Source: Virgibacillus salarius | GTDB lineage: Bacteria; Bacillota; Bacilli; Bacillales; Amphibacillaceae | Assembly (NCBI RefSeq): GCF_039521925.1 | Contig: NZ_BAAACY010000106.1 | Coordinates: forward strand, 1-64,000 | Length of the DNA stretch: 64,000 nt | Direction of reading: 5' to 3' | Shown here: positions 52,633 through 61,798 of the stretch, one piece after another | Position numbering within the stretch: position 1 is the first letter of the stretch | Layout: every line of letters starts with the position of its first letter | Notes under the pieces: generated by a model | Told to the model about the DNA's origin: nothing | What the model saw: only the letters and a program-made list of their open reading frames with translations | The model's database searches: none | Position numbers and translations under genes: made by a program

Positions 52633-53961
52633 ATGGAAAAAATCATCGTAAGAGGCGGACACCAATTGGAGGGCACCGTTAGGGTTGAAGGTGCTAAAAA
52701 TGCTGTACTTCCTGTCATTGCAGCCAGTCTTATTGCAAGTGAAGGAAAGAGTGTTATTACAGATGTCCCTGAACTCGCTGATGTATATACAATTAATCAA
52801 GTATTGAGCAATATGAATGCAGATGTTACATTTGAAAATAATACAGTTACTGTTGATGCTTCAAATAAATTAACTACGGAAGCCCCATTTGAATATGTTC
52901 GTAAAATGCGTGCCTCTGTATTAGTAATCGGACCATTACTGGCACGCTATGGCCATGCAAAAGTAGCTATGCCTGGTGGATGCGCAATTGGGTCAAGACC
53001 AATAGATTTGCATTTAAAAGGGTTCGAGGCTATGGGTGCAGAAACTCATGTTGGTAATGGCTTTGTAGAACTGAACGTAGATGGGCGTCTTAAAGGTGCA
53101 AAAATTTATTTAGATATGCCTAGCGTTGGTGCAACAGAAAATATCATGATGGCTGCTGCGCTTGCAGAGGGTAAGACAATAATCGAAAACTGTGCAAAAG
53201 AACCAGAGATTGTTGACTTGGCAAATTATTTAAATAAAATGGGTGCTAAAGTTGTTGGTGCTGGTACAGAGACGATTCGAATTGAAGGTGTAGATTCACT
53301 ACATGGGGTTGAACATACCATTATCCCGGATCGAGTTGAAGCAGGTACATTTATGGTTGCAGCTGCAATTACAAATGGAAATGTATTGATTGAAAATGCA
53401 GAAAAGGAACATCTTCGTTCTGTTATTTCTAAACTGGAAGAGATGAACGTTTCTATTACTGAAGAAGACAATGGTCTTCGTGTTATTGGTCCTAAGAAGC
53501 TTAAGGCAACTGATATAAAGACTCTACCACATCCAGGATTTCCTACAGATATGCAATCACAAATGATGGCACTGATGCTAGCTGCTCAAGGTACAAGTGT
53601 TATTACGGAAACGGTATTTGAGAATCGGTTTATGCATGTAGAGGAATTCCGACGCATGAATGCAAAAATGAAAATCGAAGGTCATAGTGTCATTATTGAG
53701 GGTCCAAGTAACCTTCAAGGTGCAGAAGTAGCAGCAACAGATTTACGTGCCGCAGCTGCATTAATTTTAGCTGGTTTATGTGCTGAAGGTGTTACTAGAG
53801 TAACAGAGCTAAAGCATTTGGATCGCGGATATGTAGATTTTTCTGGTAAGCTTGCATCCCTTGGAGCTGATATTGAACGAGTGGATGAGAATGGCCACGC
53901 CATAGATTCTTTTGTACAAGTAGATGCCACAAATAATCAAATTGCTGCTGAGCTATCTTAA
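52633..53961 (+). CDS. murAA: UDP-N-acetylglucosamine 1-carboxyvinyltransferase, main paralogue (MurAA)
   Basis: Same reaction as the 22903 gene; this position after ywmB is that of the essential murAA of B. subtilis. The 442-residue protein has VEGAKNAVLPVIAAS, catalytic Cys in MPGGCAIGSRPIDLH (about 117), GFPTDMQSQMMALML and the ATDLRAAAALILAGL block. RBS GAAGGAG. The two MurA paralogues in this window differ clearly in the substrate-loop region after the Cys (AIGSRP versus FLGPRP). In B. subtilis spoIID follows; here a terminator and repeats follow. Confidence 0.94.
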   Translation: MEKIIVRGGHQLEGTVRVEGAKNAVLPVIAASLIASEGKSVITDVPELADVYTINQVLSNMNADVTFENNTVTVDASNKLTTEAPFEYVRKMRASVLVIGPLLARYGHAKVAMPGGCAIGSRPIDLHLKGFEAMGAETHVGNGFVELNVDGRLKGAKIYLDMPSVGATENIMMAAALAEGKTIIENCAKEPEIVDLANYLNKMGAKVVGAGTETIRIEGVDSLHGVEHTIIPDRVEAGTFMVAAAITNGNVLIENAEKEHLRSVISKLEEMNVSITEEDNGLRVIGPKKLKATDIKTLPHPGFPTDMQSQMMALMLAAQGTSVITETVFENRFMHVEEFRRMNAKMKIEGHSVIIEGPSNLQGAEVAATDLRAAAALILAGLCAEGVTRVTELKHLDRGYVDFSGKLASLGADIERVDENGHAIDSFVQVDATNNQIAAELS

Positions 53962-53989
53962 TCATGCTATGGAAAAAATACGAATTGTT

Positions 53990-54026
53990 AAACAGGTGAT
54001 GGTTTCTTGCCACATCTGTTTTTTTA
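53990..54026 (+). terminator. Terminator after murAA
   Basis: AACAGGTGATGG pairs with CCACATCTGTT (one mismatch), with TTTTTTTATT after it. Confidence 0.8.
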
Positions 54027-54054
54027 TTGTCTAGGAAGTTATGAAATTATTCCA

Positions 54055-54223
54055 TGTGGATAAATATGAGCGTGTTAAGCCGCATCCAGCTCCAGTGCTC
54101 AGAAACGAGGCGACTTCACGAATCGCCCTACAATAAGTTCGGATCACAAGCTCACCGTGAATTCCTTTATCTCCGTTGACTCGCTCCAGGCTACGTTTCT
54201 AATCGGGCGCTTGCGCTTTTGTT
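54055..54223 (+). repeat. Bacillaceae intergenic repeat ending GGGCGCTTGCGCTTTT
   Basis: It runs from GTGGATAAATATGAGCG through CCAGCTCCAGTGCTCAG and CGTTGACTCGCTCCAG to AATCGGGCGCTTGCGCTTTT. The degenerate counterpart is at 213-350. It directly precedes repeat copy D with only a few bases between. Confidence 0.6.
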
Positions 54224-54224
54224 C

Positions 54225-54792
54225 TAAGTTAAGAAAGTATAAAATCAGTGCAATGACTGCGTTAAGCCAGGTAGTTATTTTGAAATGTTTGATGTATATT
54301 GGCAATGCCCCGACTAATTACTTCGCTTTCCGCGGGCACGGCCTCAACTAACTTTGCAAAGAAGAACACGTTGCAAAGTGGATTTTCGGCTCGCGCAATT
54401 CCCGCAGGAGTCTACGTAATTCGTCTCCGCTATGAGAAGGTGCAACAATTCTTGTCATAAGTAATAGGTTGACTTTTGTTACAATGGGTAAAGCGAAAAT
54501 CGTTATCCGTGAGTATAAAAGCAGCTGTGTTACTTCATGCTAGCGTTGTAGAGCCTGATAATAGCGAAGGCCGGCCACTTCAACTCCTGTGGGAAATGTT
54601 TGACCTGAAGATCCACTTTTTTGAGCGGGTTTTGCTAAAAAAGTTAGCTGAAGGACAAACCCCACGGAAAGGGAAGTGGGCAGCCGGAGTTGTGGTCAAG
54701 CAGTAGCTATTATTCCATAATAGCTACTAGAGGAAGCGTAAATCTGAGCATGTAGTGATAAGGACTGAGCGAATTTTGCTCCGTTTTTCTTA
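54225..54792 (+). repeat. ~565 bp interspersed repeat, copy D (complete)
   Basis: From TAAGTTAAGAAAG to CCGTTTTTCTTA, 568 bases, same strand as the other three copies. Paired segments visible: CTTTGCAA...TTGCAAAG; CCGGCCACTTC with GAAGTGG-GCA-GCCGG; GTGGG with CCCAC; GTTTG with CAAAC; then AGTAGCTATTAT/ATAATAGCTACT and GAGC/GCTC plus TTTTT. One arm base of the inner palindromic module has changed (AATTCGTC). It marks the point where B. subtilis gene order after murAA is lost. Confidence 0.9.
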
Positions 54793-54798
54793 TTGTCT

Positions 54799-54842
54799 AA
54801 TTTCCCCCGTATATAACTTGTACTGCTCCCACTTTATAAATA
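54799..54842 (+). repeat. TTTATCCCRCATATA-type repeat, short degenerate copy R9
   Basis: TTTCCCCCGTATATAACTTG, CTGCTCCCACTTTATAAA keep only the two ends of the family. The following ~230 bases before the CodY-like site contain no supported gene. Confidence 0.45.
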
Positions 54843-55071
54843 TAACATGATTATTCGTATTTTGAGTAAAGAAGTTGTGTTTTGTCCAAGCCTTTTCCTA
54901 TTCTTGGCACTTCCTTACGCTAATCTTTTGCCTACTATTTAAAAGAATGTATGAGCGAAGAAACGTAACATAAATCAATAGTTGAAGTACTACTAATAGA
55001 GGATCCTAAGAGCGTTTACCTTCTTTGTGTTCGTTATATTTCGACTTTTCATTTTATTAACTGTATGTTAG

Positions 55072-55086
55072 AATTGAAAGAAAATT
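55072..55086 (+). promoter_or_regulatory. Candidate CodY box upstream of dppA
   Basis: AATTGAAAGAAAATT matches 12 of 15 positions of the CodY motif AATTTTCWGAAAATT. It lies 36 bases before the dppA start. The dpp operon of B. subtilis is a classical CodY target. A clear sigma-A promoter was not identified. Confidence 0.5.
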
Positions 55087-55122
55087 ACTAATACTGAAAA
55101 AGACCTAAAAGGAGTACTCATC

Positions 55123-55947
55123 ATGAAATTATATGTGTCGGTTGATATGGAAGGAATAACAGGTTTACCTGATTATACCTATGTGGATTCTAATGAGCAT
55201 AACTATGATAGAGCTAGGAAAATCATGACAGATGAAACCAATTATGTGATTGAAGCGGCATTTCAAACAGGTTGCAGAGAAATTTTAATAAATGATAGTC
55301 ATTCTAAAATGAATAATATACTTATAGACCAATTACATCCAGACGCTCAATTAATTACAGGTGATGTAAAGCCTTTTTCCATGATGCAAGGATTAGATAA
55401 TACATATGATGGAGCAATGTTTGTCGGATATCATGCTCGAGCAGGTCAGTTTGGCGTTATGTCACATGCAATGATCCATGCTGTACGTAATTTTTATATT
55501 AATGATCATCCGATTGGGGAAATGGGATTAAATGCCTATTTAGCAGGTTATTATCAAGTCCCAATAATTTTTGTAGCGGGGGATGACCAGGCAGTTAGGG
55601 AAGCACAGGAGCTGATTCCCAATGTTACAACTGCAACAGTAAAGGAAACCATATCTAGGTCTGCCGTTAAAAGTTTAACACCCAAAAAAGCTGGTGAACT
55701 TCTAACAATGAAAGTAAAACACGCCATTACTAATCGAAATCAAGTAAAGCCATTAATACCTCCAAAACAACCAATATTAAAGATAGAATTTAACAATTAT
55801 GGTCAGGCGGAATGGGCAAATTTAATGCCTGGAACGCAAATACTGCCTGAATCTACCGTTGTATCTTTTCAGGCAAAAGACATATTAGAAGCGTATCAAG
55901 CGATGCTTGTTATGACGGAGCTCGCTATGAACACAAAATTTTCATAG
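55123..55947 (+). CDS. dppA: D-aminopeptidase DppA
   Basis: Zinc-dependent, self-compartmentalising peptidase that cuts N-terminal D-amino acids such as D-Ala-D-Ala and D-Ala-Gly-Gly. The 274-residue protein has the metal-ligand SVDMEGITGLP (Asp8, Glu10), ILINDSHSKMNN (about 64-75), GYHARAG and GEMGLNAYLAG blocks. RBS AAAGGAG. It opens an operon for peptide import (dppBCDE) and murein-peptide breakdown (ykfACD); 12 bases to dppB. Confidence 0.95.
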   Translation: MKLYVSVDMEGITGLPDYTYVDSNEHNYDRARKIMTDETNYVIEAAFQTGCREILINDSHSKMNNILIDQLHPDAQLITGDVKPFSMMQGLDNTYDGAMFVGYHARAGQFGVMSHAMIHAVRNFYINDHPIGEMGLNAYLAGYYQVPIIFVAGDDQAVREAQELIPNVTTATVKETISRSAVKSLTPKKAGELLTMKVKHAITNRNQVKPLIPPKQPILKIEFNNYGQAEWANLMPGTQILPESTVVSFQAKDILEAYQAMLVMTELAMNTKFS

Positions 55948-55959
55948 GGAGGAAAAAGC

Positions 55960-56892
55960 ATGCTACGATACATACTAAAAAGGCTACTTATCATGGTGAT
56001 AACACTTTGGATTATTGTTACATTAACGTTTATTCTAATGGTTTCAATTCCTGGCTCCCCTTTTAATAGTGAAAGAGGAACAAACGAAGCGGTACAGGCA
56101 AACTTAGAGGCTCATTATAATTTAGATGAACCTTATGTTATACAGTATTTTCTATACTTAAAATCAATTGTAACGTTTGATTTTGGTCCATCCATTAAGC
56201 AACCTTCGCAGACAGTAAATGATATGTTAGGTCGTGGTTTTCCAATCTCATTTGAATTGGGGATTATTACCATTATTGTTGCTGTTATTTCTGGAGTCAC
56301 TCTAGGGATATTTGCAGCACTCAAACATAATAAAGTAATCGACTACATGGCAATGGGATTTGCAGTTCTGGGTATTTCGATTCCGAATTTTGTATTAGCA
56401 ACATTGTTAATACAACAACTAGCAGTAAACTATGAACTATTCCCAGTAGCAAGATGGCTAAGTCCAGCACATATGATCTTACCAGTAACGGCGTTAGCGA
56501 CTGGTCCAATGGCTATCATAGCACGTTTGACAAGATCTACAATGCTAGAGGTATTGACACAGGACTACATAAAAATGGCGCGGGCTAAAGGACTTTCTCC
56601 TTGGAAAATCGTTATCAAGCATGCATTAAAAAATGCGTTAATGCCAGTTGTTACCATTATGGGGACTTTGCTTGCTGGAATATTAACGGGTACCTTTGTG
56701 ATTGAAAAAATATTTGCAGTTCCAGGCATGGGGAAATATTTTGTTGAAAGCATTAATCAACGAGATTATCCAGTAATAATGGGGACTACCGTATTTTATA
56801 GTGCATTCTTAATTATCATGCTTTTCCTTGTTGACCTTGCGTACGGTATTCTTGATCCGCGAATTAAGTTACATAAAAAGGGAGGAGAATAG
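55960..56892 (+). CDS. dppB: Dipeptide ABC transporter permease DppB
   Basis: First of two permease subunits of the importer, 310 residues, six membrane helices. The first helix is at residues 9-30, a periplasmic loop follows, and the BPD_transp_1 domain contains the ATPase-contacting EAA loop DYIKMARAKGLSPWKIVIKHALKNALMP (cut here as DYIKMARAKGLSPW near residue 200). Protein ends LDPRIKLHKKGGE; the stop overlaps the ribosome-binding site of dppC. Confidence 0.93.
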   Translation: MLRYILKRLLIMVITLWIIVTLTFILMVSIPGSPFNSERGTNEAVQANLEAHYNLDEPYVIQYFLYLKSIVTFDFGPSIKQPSQTVNDMLGRGFPISFELGIITIIVAVISGVTLGIFAALKHNKVIDYMAMGFAVLGISIPNFVLATLLIQQLAVNYELFPVARWLSPAHMILPVTALATGPMAIIARLTRSTMLEVLTQDYIKMARAKGLSPWKIVIKHALKNALMPVVTIMGTLLAGILTGTFVIEKIFAVPGMGKYFVESINQRDYPVIMGTTVFYSAFLIIMLFLVDLAYGILDPRIKLHKKGGE

Positions 56893-56893
56893 T

Positions 56894-57853
56894 ATGAAAT
56901 TAAAAGACAAACCCTCGAAACATTTCTATTCTCCTACAGACATACCAGATGATTGGTTTAATTGGAAGGAAAAAGATAATCAAGTTGCAGAAGCTGTTGC
57001 CCGACCATCGTTATCCTATTGGCAGGATGCATGGAAGCGTCTAGTTAAAAATAGACTAGCTATGGCAGGTTTAATTTTCTTAATTGTACTCGTAATTTTT
57101 TCAATATTCGGCCCTTTGATTTCACCTTATGATGTGAATAAACAAGATTTACCAAATCAATACCAACCGCCTTCAGCAGACCACTGGTTTGGGACAGATA
57201 ATGCAGGTAGAGATGTATTTACCAGAACGTGGTATGGTGCAAGAATCTCCTTGTTTGTCGGATTAATGGCTGCCTTAATCGATTTCTCCATCGGCATTTT
57301 ATATGGTGGAATAGCTGGTTATAAAGGTGGTCGAACGGATAACATTATGATGCGAATTATTGAGGTATTGTACGGTCTACCTTACTTATTAGTTGTTATT
57401 TTACTATTGGTTGTACTTGGCCCAAGCTTAAGCACAATAATAATTGCCTTAACCGTTACTGGATGGGTTGGAATGGCAAGGATTGTCCGGGGCCAAGTAT
57501 TACAGATTAAGAACTTTGAATTTGTCCTCGCATCCAAATCATTTGGGGCGAAGACACCTCGAATTATTCGGAAAAATTTATTACCCAATACGATGGGCCC
57601 AATTATTGTACAAATGACTCTGACTGTTCCTAGCGCAATTTTCGCAGAAGCTTTCTTAAGCTTTTTAGGGCTAGGTATCCAAGCACCCTTTGCCAGCTGG
57701 GGAGTAATGGCTAACGATTCATTAGGTGCGATTCTATCTGGAAACTGGTGGACATTGTTTTTTCCTGCATTTTTCATTTCGTTTACGATGTTTGCGTTTA
57801 ATGTATTAGGTGATGGTCTTCAGGATGCACTTGATCCGAAGCTTAGGAAGTAG
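56894..57853 (+). CDS. dppC: Dipeptide ABC transporter permease DppC
   Basis: Second permease subunit, 319 residues. It has an ~55-residue cytoplasmic N-terminus, the OppC_N segment (WKRLVKNRLAMAGLIFLIVL), HWFGTDNAGRDVFTRTWYGA, and six helices with an EAA loop around FVLASKSFGAKTPRII. The ATG at 56894 is 1 base after the dppB stop, with GGAGGAG upstream; an open frame reaching further back into dppB is not used. Confidence 0.93.
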   Translation: MKLKDKPSKHFYSPTDIPDDWFNWKEKDNQVAEAVARPSLSYWQDAWKRLVKNRLAMAGLIFLIVLVIFSIFGPLISPYDVNKQDLPNQYQPPSADHWFGTDNAGRDVFTRTWYGARISLFVGLMAALIDFSIGILYGGIAGYKGGRTDNIMMRIIEVLYGLPYLLVVILLLVVLGPSLSTIIIALTVTGWVGMARIVRGQVLQIKNFEFVLASKSFGAKTPRIIRKNLLPNTMGPIIVQMTLTVPSAIFAEAFLSFLGLGIQAPFASWGVMANDSLGAILSGNWWTLFFPAFFISFTMFAFNVLGDGLQDALDPKLRK

Positions 57854-57861
57854 GTGAACAG

Positions 57862-58866
57862 ATGGACAAAATACTAGAAGTAAAAGACCTTCATGTAACA
57901 TTTTCAACTTACGGTGGGACTGTTAAGGCAGTAAGGGGAGTTAATTTTTATTTAAATAAAGGTGAAACCCTGGCTATTGTTGGTGAATCTGGGTGTGGGA
58001 AAAGTGTAACCTCTAATGCCATTATGCGACTCATACCTGAACCACCAGGAAAGATTTCAAACGGGTCCATTATTTTTAAAAATAAGGAACTAACAACGCT
58101 TTCTGAAAAAGAGATGAGATCAATCCGTGGGGTAGATATCTCTATGATATTCCAAGACCCAATGACTGCGCTTAATCCTACACTCACTATAGGCACACAA
58201 TTAATGGAAGGATTACAACAGCATCAACAAATAACAGGAGATCAGGCTAAATCTAAAGCGATAGAAATGATGAACTTAGTGGGTATTCCGAATCCAGCAG
58301 AGCGGTTGAAGCAATATCCCCATCAATTTAGTGGTGGGATGCGACAACGAATTGTTATTGCGATGGCTTTAATCTGTAAACCAGAATTACTGATTGCAGA
58401 TGAGCCAACGACTGCTTTAGATGTAACAATTCAGGCTCAAATTCTTGAACTGTTTAATGAAATTCAGGAAGTAACTGGAGTTTCGATCATACTTATTACA
58501 CATGATTTAGGGGTTGTTGCTAAAATTGCTGATCGTATAGCCGTTATGTATGCTGGAAAAATCATTGAGGTTGGTACAAAACGTGAGATTTTTTATCAGA
58601 CACAGCATCCATATACAAAGGGCTTATTGCATTCGGTCCCACGATTAGATTTACAGGGAGAGAAATTGACTCCAATTGATGGTACACCACCTGATTTATT
58701 CTCACCCCCACAAGGATGTCCATTTACAGCAAGATGTCCTTTAGCGATGGAGGTGTGCGATAAAGTTTATCCCGTGACGACTGAACGAAGCGATTCTCAT
58801 AAAGTGGACTGCTGGATGCAGGATGATCGGGCAAAACAGCTATTGGCTACATCAGCCGAAAAATAA
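57862..58866 (+). CDS. dppD: Dipeptide ABC transporter ATP-binding protein DppD
   Basis: ATPase subunit of 334 residues. Walker A is GESGCGKSV (about 41), the signature FSGGMRQR (about 155), Walker B LLIADEPTTALD and the H-loop ITHDLGVVA. The C-terminal oligopeptide-type extension has CPFTARCPLAMEVC cysteines. The partner ATPase is not in the dppABCDE stretch; YkfD, encoded at the end of the operon, has the matching architecture and would complete a heterodimer. Confidence 0.93.
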   Translation: MDKILEVKDLHVTFSTYGGTVKAVRGVNFYLNKGETLAIVGESGCGKSVTSNAIMRLIPEPPGKISNGSIIFKNKELTTLSEKEMRSIRGVDISMIFQDPMTALNPTLTIGTQLMEGLQQHQQITGDQAKSKAIEMMNLVGIPNPAERLKQYPHQFSGGMRQRIVIAMALICKPELLIADEPTTALDVTIQAQILELFNEIQEVTGVSIILITHDLGVVAKIADRIAVMYAGKIIEVGTKREIFYQTQHPYTKGLLHSVPRLDLQGEKLTPIDGTPPDLFSPPQGCPFTARCPLAMEVCDKVYPVTTERSDSHKVDCWMQDDRAKQLLATSAEK

Positions 58867-58890
58867 TATCACGAGAAGGGGGACTTTAGC

Positions 58891-60531
58891 ATGACAAAGA
58901 AATGGCTATTATTAGTAGCTACGATTATTATCACTTTTGTACTATCAGCTTGTACAGCGAATGAGGATGCTGGAAAAGAACCAGAGAGTGATGGAGAAGG
59001 AGAGGGTACGGAAGAGGCAACAGGAGAGAAAATATTGCAACTGAATAATGGGGAAGAGCCAACATCATTTGATCCAGCAATCGGGTTTGATGCAGTATCT
59101 TGGAATGCTTTAAATAACTTATTAGAGGGATTAACACGATTAGGAGAGGATCATACACCTCAAGCAGCTATCGCTGAAAAATGGGATATATCGGAAGATG
59201 GAAAGACATATACCTTTTATTTACGCGAGAATGCAAATTGGTCTAATGGTGATCCAGTTGTAGCACAGGATTTTGTTTATGCTTGGAAAAGGCTTCTAGA
59301 TCCTGAAACTGGTTCTTCCGCAGCCTTTTTAGGATACTTTATAAAAGGTGGAGAGGCGTTTAATAACGGAGAAGGTTCTGCTGATGATCTTGGATTAACG
59401 GCTGTTGATGAAAGGACATTTGAAGTAGAATTGGAAAATCCAACGGGTTATTTCCTGCATGTTGTTACTAACCCGGCTTTCTTTCCGGTGAATCACAAAG
59501 TGGCGGAGGAAAATCCAGAATGGCATGCAGAAGCAGAATCTTTCGTTGCAAATGGCCCATTTAAATTAGAGTCATGGAAACATGATAGCGAAATGGTATT
59601 TAAGAAAAACGAAGAATATTGGGATGCAGAGGCAGTGAAGCTGGATGGTGTACATTGGGCAATGGTTAATGATACGAATACGGAATACCAGATGTTTGAG
59701 CGTGGTGAGTTAGATTCAGCTGATATTCCAGCAGAGATGTCTGATCAACTTATTGACGGAGATAATGTCCAAATAGAAGAACAAGGTGGATTGGATTTTT
59801 ATCGATTCAATGTAACCGAAGAGCCTTTCCAAAATGCAAAGATCCGTAAAGCGTTTGCGATGGCGGTTAACCGTCAGAATATTGCTGAGTTTGTAGTCAA
59901 AAATAAAGTAAAACCGGCATATGGATTTGTATCGCCAGGCTTTCAAAATCCGTCGGGAGACGATTTCCGTGACGTAAATGGTGAATTGGTAACGTTTGAT
60001 CCAGAAGAGGCAAAGAAATTACTTGAAGAAGGTATGGAAGAAGAAGGATATGATGAGCTTCCAAAGGTTACCTTGTCTTATAACACAAGTGACGTAAATA
60101 AGGCAGTAGCAGAGTCACTTCAAGGTATGTTTAGTGAAAACCTTGGTGTTGAAGTGAATTTAGAAAACACAGAATGGAATGTATTCCAAGAAGATCAAAA
60201 GGCATTAAAGCACCAACTATCTCGTAGCTCCTTCTTATTTGATTATGCAGATCCAGTAAATTTTTTAGAAAGCTTTATTACAGGATCGTATATGAATCGA
60301 ACTGGCTGGTCTAGCGAAAAGTACGATGAATTAATTGAAAATGCTAAGTCTGAAACTGACGAAGAAAAGCGTTGGGAATATATGTATAAAGCTGAGAAGC
60401 TTTTGGCAGAAGAAATGCCAGCATTTCCGATTCGCTACTATAATCAAGTAGAAGTTGTTCAAGAAGGTGTCTCCAACCTTTTGCGCCATCCGGTCGGTTA
60501 TCTTGAGTTAAAACATACAGATAAGCAGTAA
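58891..60531 (+). CDS. dppE: Peptide-binding lipoprotein DppE
   Basis: Extracytoplasmic solute-binding protein of SBP family 5, 546 residues. A lipoprotein signal peptide ends in the lipobox VLSAC (Cys21), followed by an acidic linker (about 22-46) and a binding fold with SFDPAIGFDAVSWNALNN near the start and TGWSSEKYDELIENA near the end. It should be anchored to the outer face of the membrane and deliver peptides to DppBC. A partial terminator after the gene would lower expression of downstream ykf genes. Confidence 0.93.
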   Translation: MTKKWLLLVATIIITFVLSACTANEDAGKEPESDGEGEGTEEATGEKILQLNNGEEPTSFDPAIGFDAVSWNALNNLLEGLTRLGEDHTPQAAIAEKWDISEDGKTYTFYLRENANWSNGDPVVAQDFVYAWKRLLDPETGSSAAFLGYFIKGGEAFNNGEGSADDLGLTAVDERTFEVELENPTGYFLHVVTNPAFFPVNHKVAEENPEWHAEAESFVANGPFKLESWKHDSEMVFKKNEEYWDAEAVKLDGVHWAMVNDTNTEYQMFERGELDSADIPAEMSDQLIDGDNVQIEEQGGLDFYRFNVTEEPFQNAKIRKAFAMAVNRQNIAEFVVKNKVKPAYGFVSPGFQNPSGDDFRDVNGELVTFDPEEAKKLLEEGMEEEGYDELPKVTLSYNTSDVNKAVAESLQGMFSENLGVEVNLENTEWNVFQEDQKALKHQLSRSSFLFDYADPVNFLESFITGSYMNRTGWSSEKYDELIENAKSETDEEKRWEYMYKAEKLLAEEMPAFPIRYYNQVEVVQEGVSNLLRHPVGYLELKHTDKQ

Positions 60532-60542
60532 GCCATAAGGAA

Positions 60543-60586
60543 GGCTCAATTACAGATTAGATTGTATTTGAGCCCTTTCCTTTTTT
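60543..60586 (+). terminator. Terminator or attenuator between dppE and ykfA
   Basis: GGCTCAA-TT-ACA pairs with TGT-A-TTTGAGCC (12-base arms), followed by CTTTCCTTTTTT. It lies in an operon, so read-through is expected. Confidence 0.75.
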
Positions 60587-60623
60587 ACCCAGAGAACATG
60601 ATGAACAGAAAGAAGGTTTGCTC

Positions 60624-61541
60624 ATGATTCACCCTCCAAGGTTGAAGAAAGGAGATACGATTGGTGTGATTGCACCGGCTGGGCCTCCTGATCGAACTCG
60701 TTTACAAAAAGCTATATCCTTTTTTTTAAATATGGGACTTTGTGTGCAGTTGGGGAAACATATAGATAAGCGCAACGGTTATTTAGCAGGAACAGATAGT
60801 GAACGGCTTGAAGATTTACAGGATATGATTACGAACCCTGCTATTAAAGCTATTGTTTTCGCAAGAGGGGGGTATGGTTGTGCACGTATAACACCATACA
60901 TTGATTTTGCTTGTATCAAAAAGCAACCAAAAATATTCTGGGGGTATAGTGATATAACTTATTTACATACTGCAATACGACAGCGTACAGGACTAATCAC
61001 ATTTCATGGTCCGATGCTTGCCTCCGATATCGGGAATGACGATTTTGATTATCTGTCTGCACGTATGTTTGAACAGCTTTTTCAGCCAACTACTTATACG
61101 TATACAGAGGAAATATCCCCATTGCATGTTATTGCTGAAGGGAATGCAAATGGTGAATTGGTAGGAGGGAATCTTTCACTATTAGTAAGCTCGCTGGGAA
61201 CACCGTTTGAGATTGATACTACGAATCGATTGTTATTATTAGAGGATATAGGGGAAGAGCCCTATAGGATAGATAGCATGCTTAATCAATTGAAGCTTGC
61301 TGGAAAGTTAGAATCAGCAGCAGGCATTATTTTAGGTGATTTTGCTGATGCCAAGCCAAAAGTAACACCATCACTGCCTCTAGATAAGGTGTTTGACGAT
61401 TATTTTAGAAAATTAGATATTCCAGTTATTTCGGGATTTAAAATTGGTCATTGTATGCCTCATATCGCTATTCCATTAGGGGTAGAAGCGTGTCTTTCCT
61501 CATATGATAAAAAGCTTATTGCCAAACCTGGTGTACAATAG
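60624..61541 (+). CDS. ykfA: Murein tetrapeptide LD-carboxypeptidase (LdcA/YkfA family)
   Basis: Serine peptidase of family S66 that removes the terminal D-Ala from murein tetrapeptides in the cytoplasm. The 305-residue protein has DTIGVIAPAGPPDRTR and ARGGYGCARI near residue 80, followed by KIFWGYSDITYLHTA. The nucleophile-region block is LITFHGPML (about 130), with the catalytic Glu/His further on in LLLEDIGEEPYRID and ISGFKIGHCMPH. No signal peptide. The ATG at 60624 has AGAAGG upstream. In B. subtilis ykfA follows dppE directly. Confidence 0.91.
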   Translation: MIHPPRLKKGDTIGVIAPAGPPDRTRLQKAISFFLNMGLCVQLGKHIDKRNGYLAGTDSERLEDLQDMITNPAIKAIVFARGGYGCARITPYIDFACIKKQPKIFWGYSDITYLHTAIRQRTGLITFHGPMLASDIGNDDFDYLSARMFEQLFQPTTYTYTEEISPLHVIAEGNANGELVGGNLSLLVSSLGTPFEIDTTNRLLLLEDIGEEPYRIDSMLNQLKLAGKLESAAGIILGDFADAKPKVTPSLPLDKVFDDYFRKLDIPVISGFKIGHCMPHIAIPLGVEACLSSYDKKLIAKPGVQ

Positions 61542-61798
61542 TGAAAAGGAAAATGGAATGTTGGTTTTGAAATAGGCTAGAAACTAAACCTGATATACAG
61601 CTGTAGCGTAGCTCATTTAGAGCCAACCAATGTAACAAAAAATAATTTTAACGCTTTTATAAGAGAAAAGAAATCAATAGGAAGGCTAACCTATCATTCA
61701 ATACAATAGATTACATGGGGACTTTACAGGTTTGGTAGCAATGAATTATCTATATGTACAAATGGAATTATCAAAATAAGAGAAAGGGGGCGCTTTGC
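61542..61798 (+). other. Interval where ykfB would be expected
   Basis: B. subtilis has ykfB, an L-Ala-D/L-Glu epimerase gene of about 1.1 kb, between ykfA and ykfC. Here only 257 bases lie between the ykfA stop and the ykfC start, with no frame resembling an epimerase and no clear terminator. Confidence 0.7.

Noticed and set aside
54225..54792. Group II intron, OLE RNA or HEARO identity for the ~565 bp repeat
   Set aside because: No GUGYG start, no domain V-like hairpin, no reverse transcriptase or TnpB/IsrB gene nearby, and multiple same-strand copies unlike the single-copy OLE RNA.
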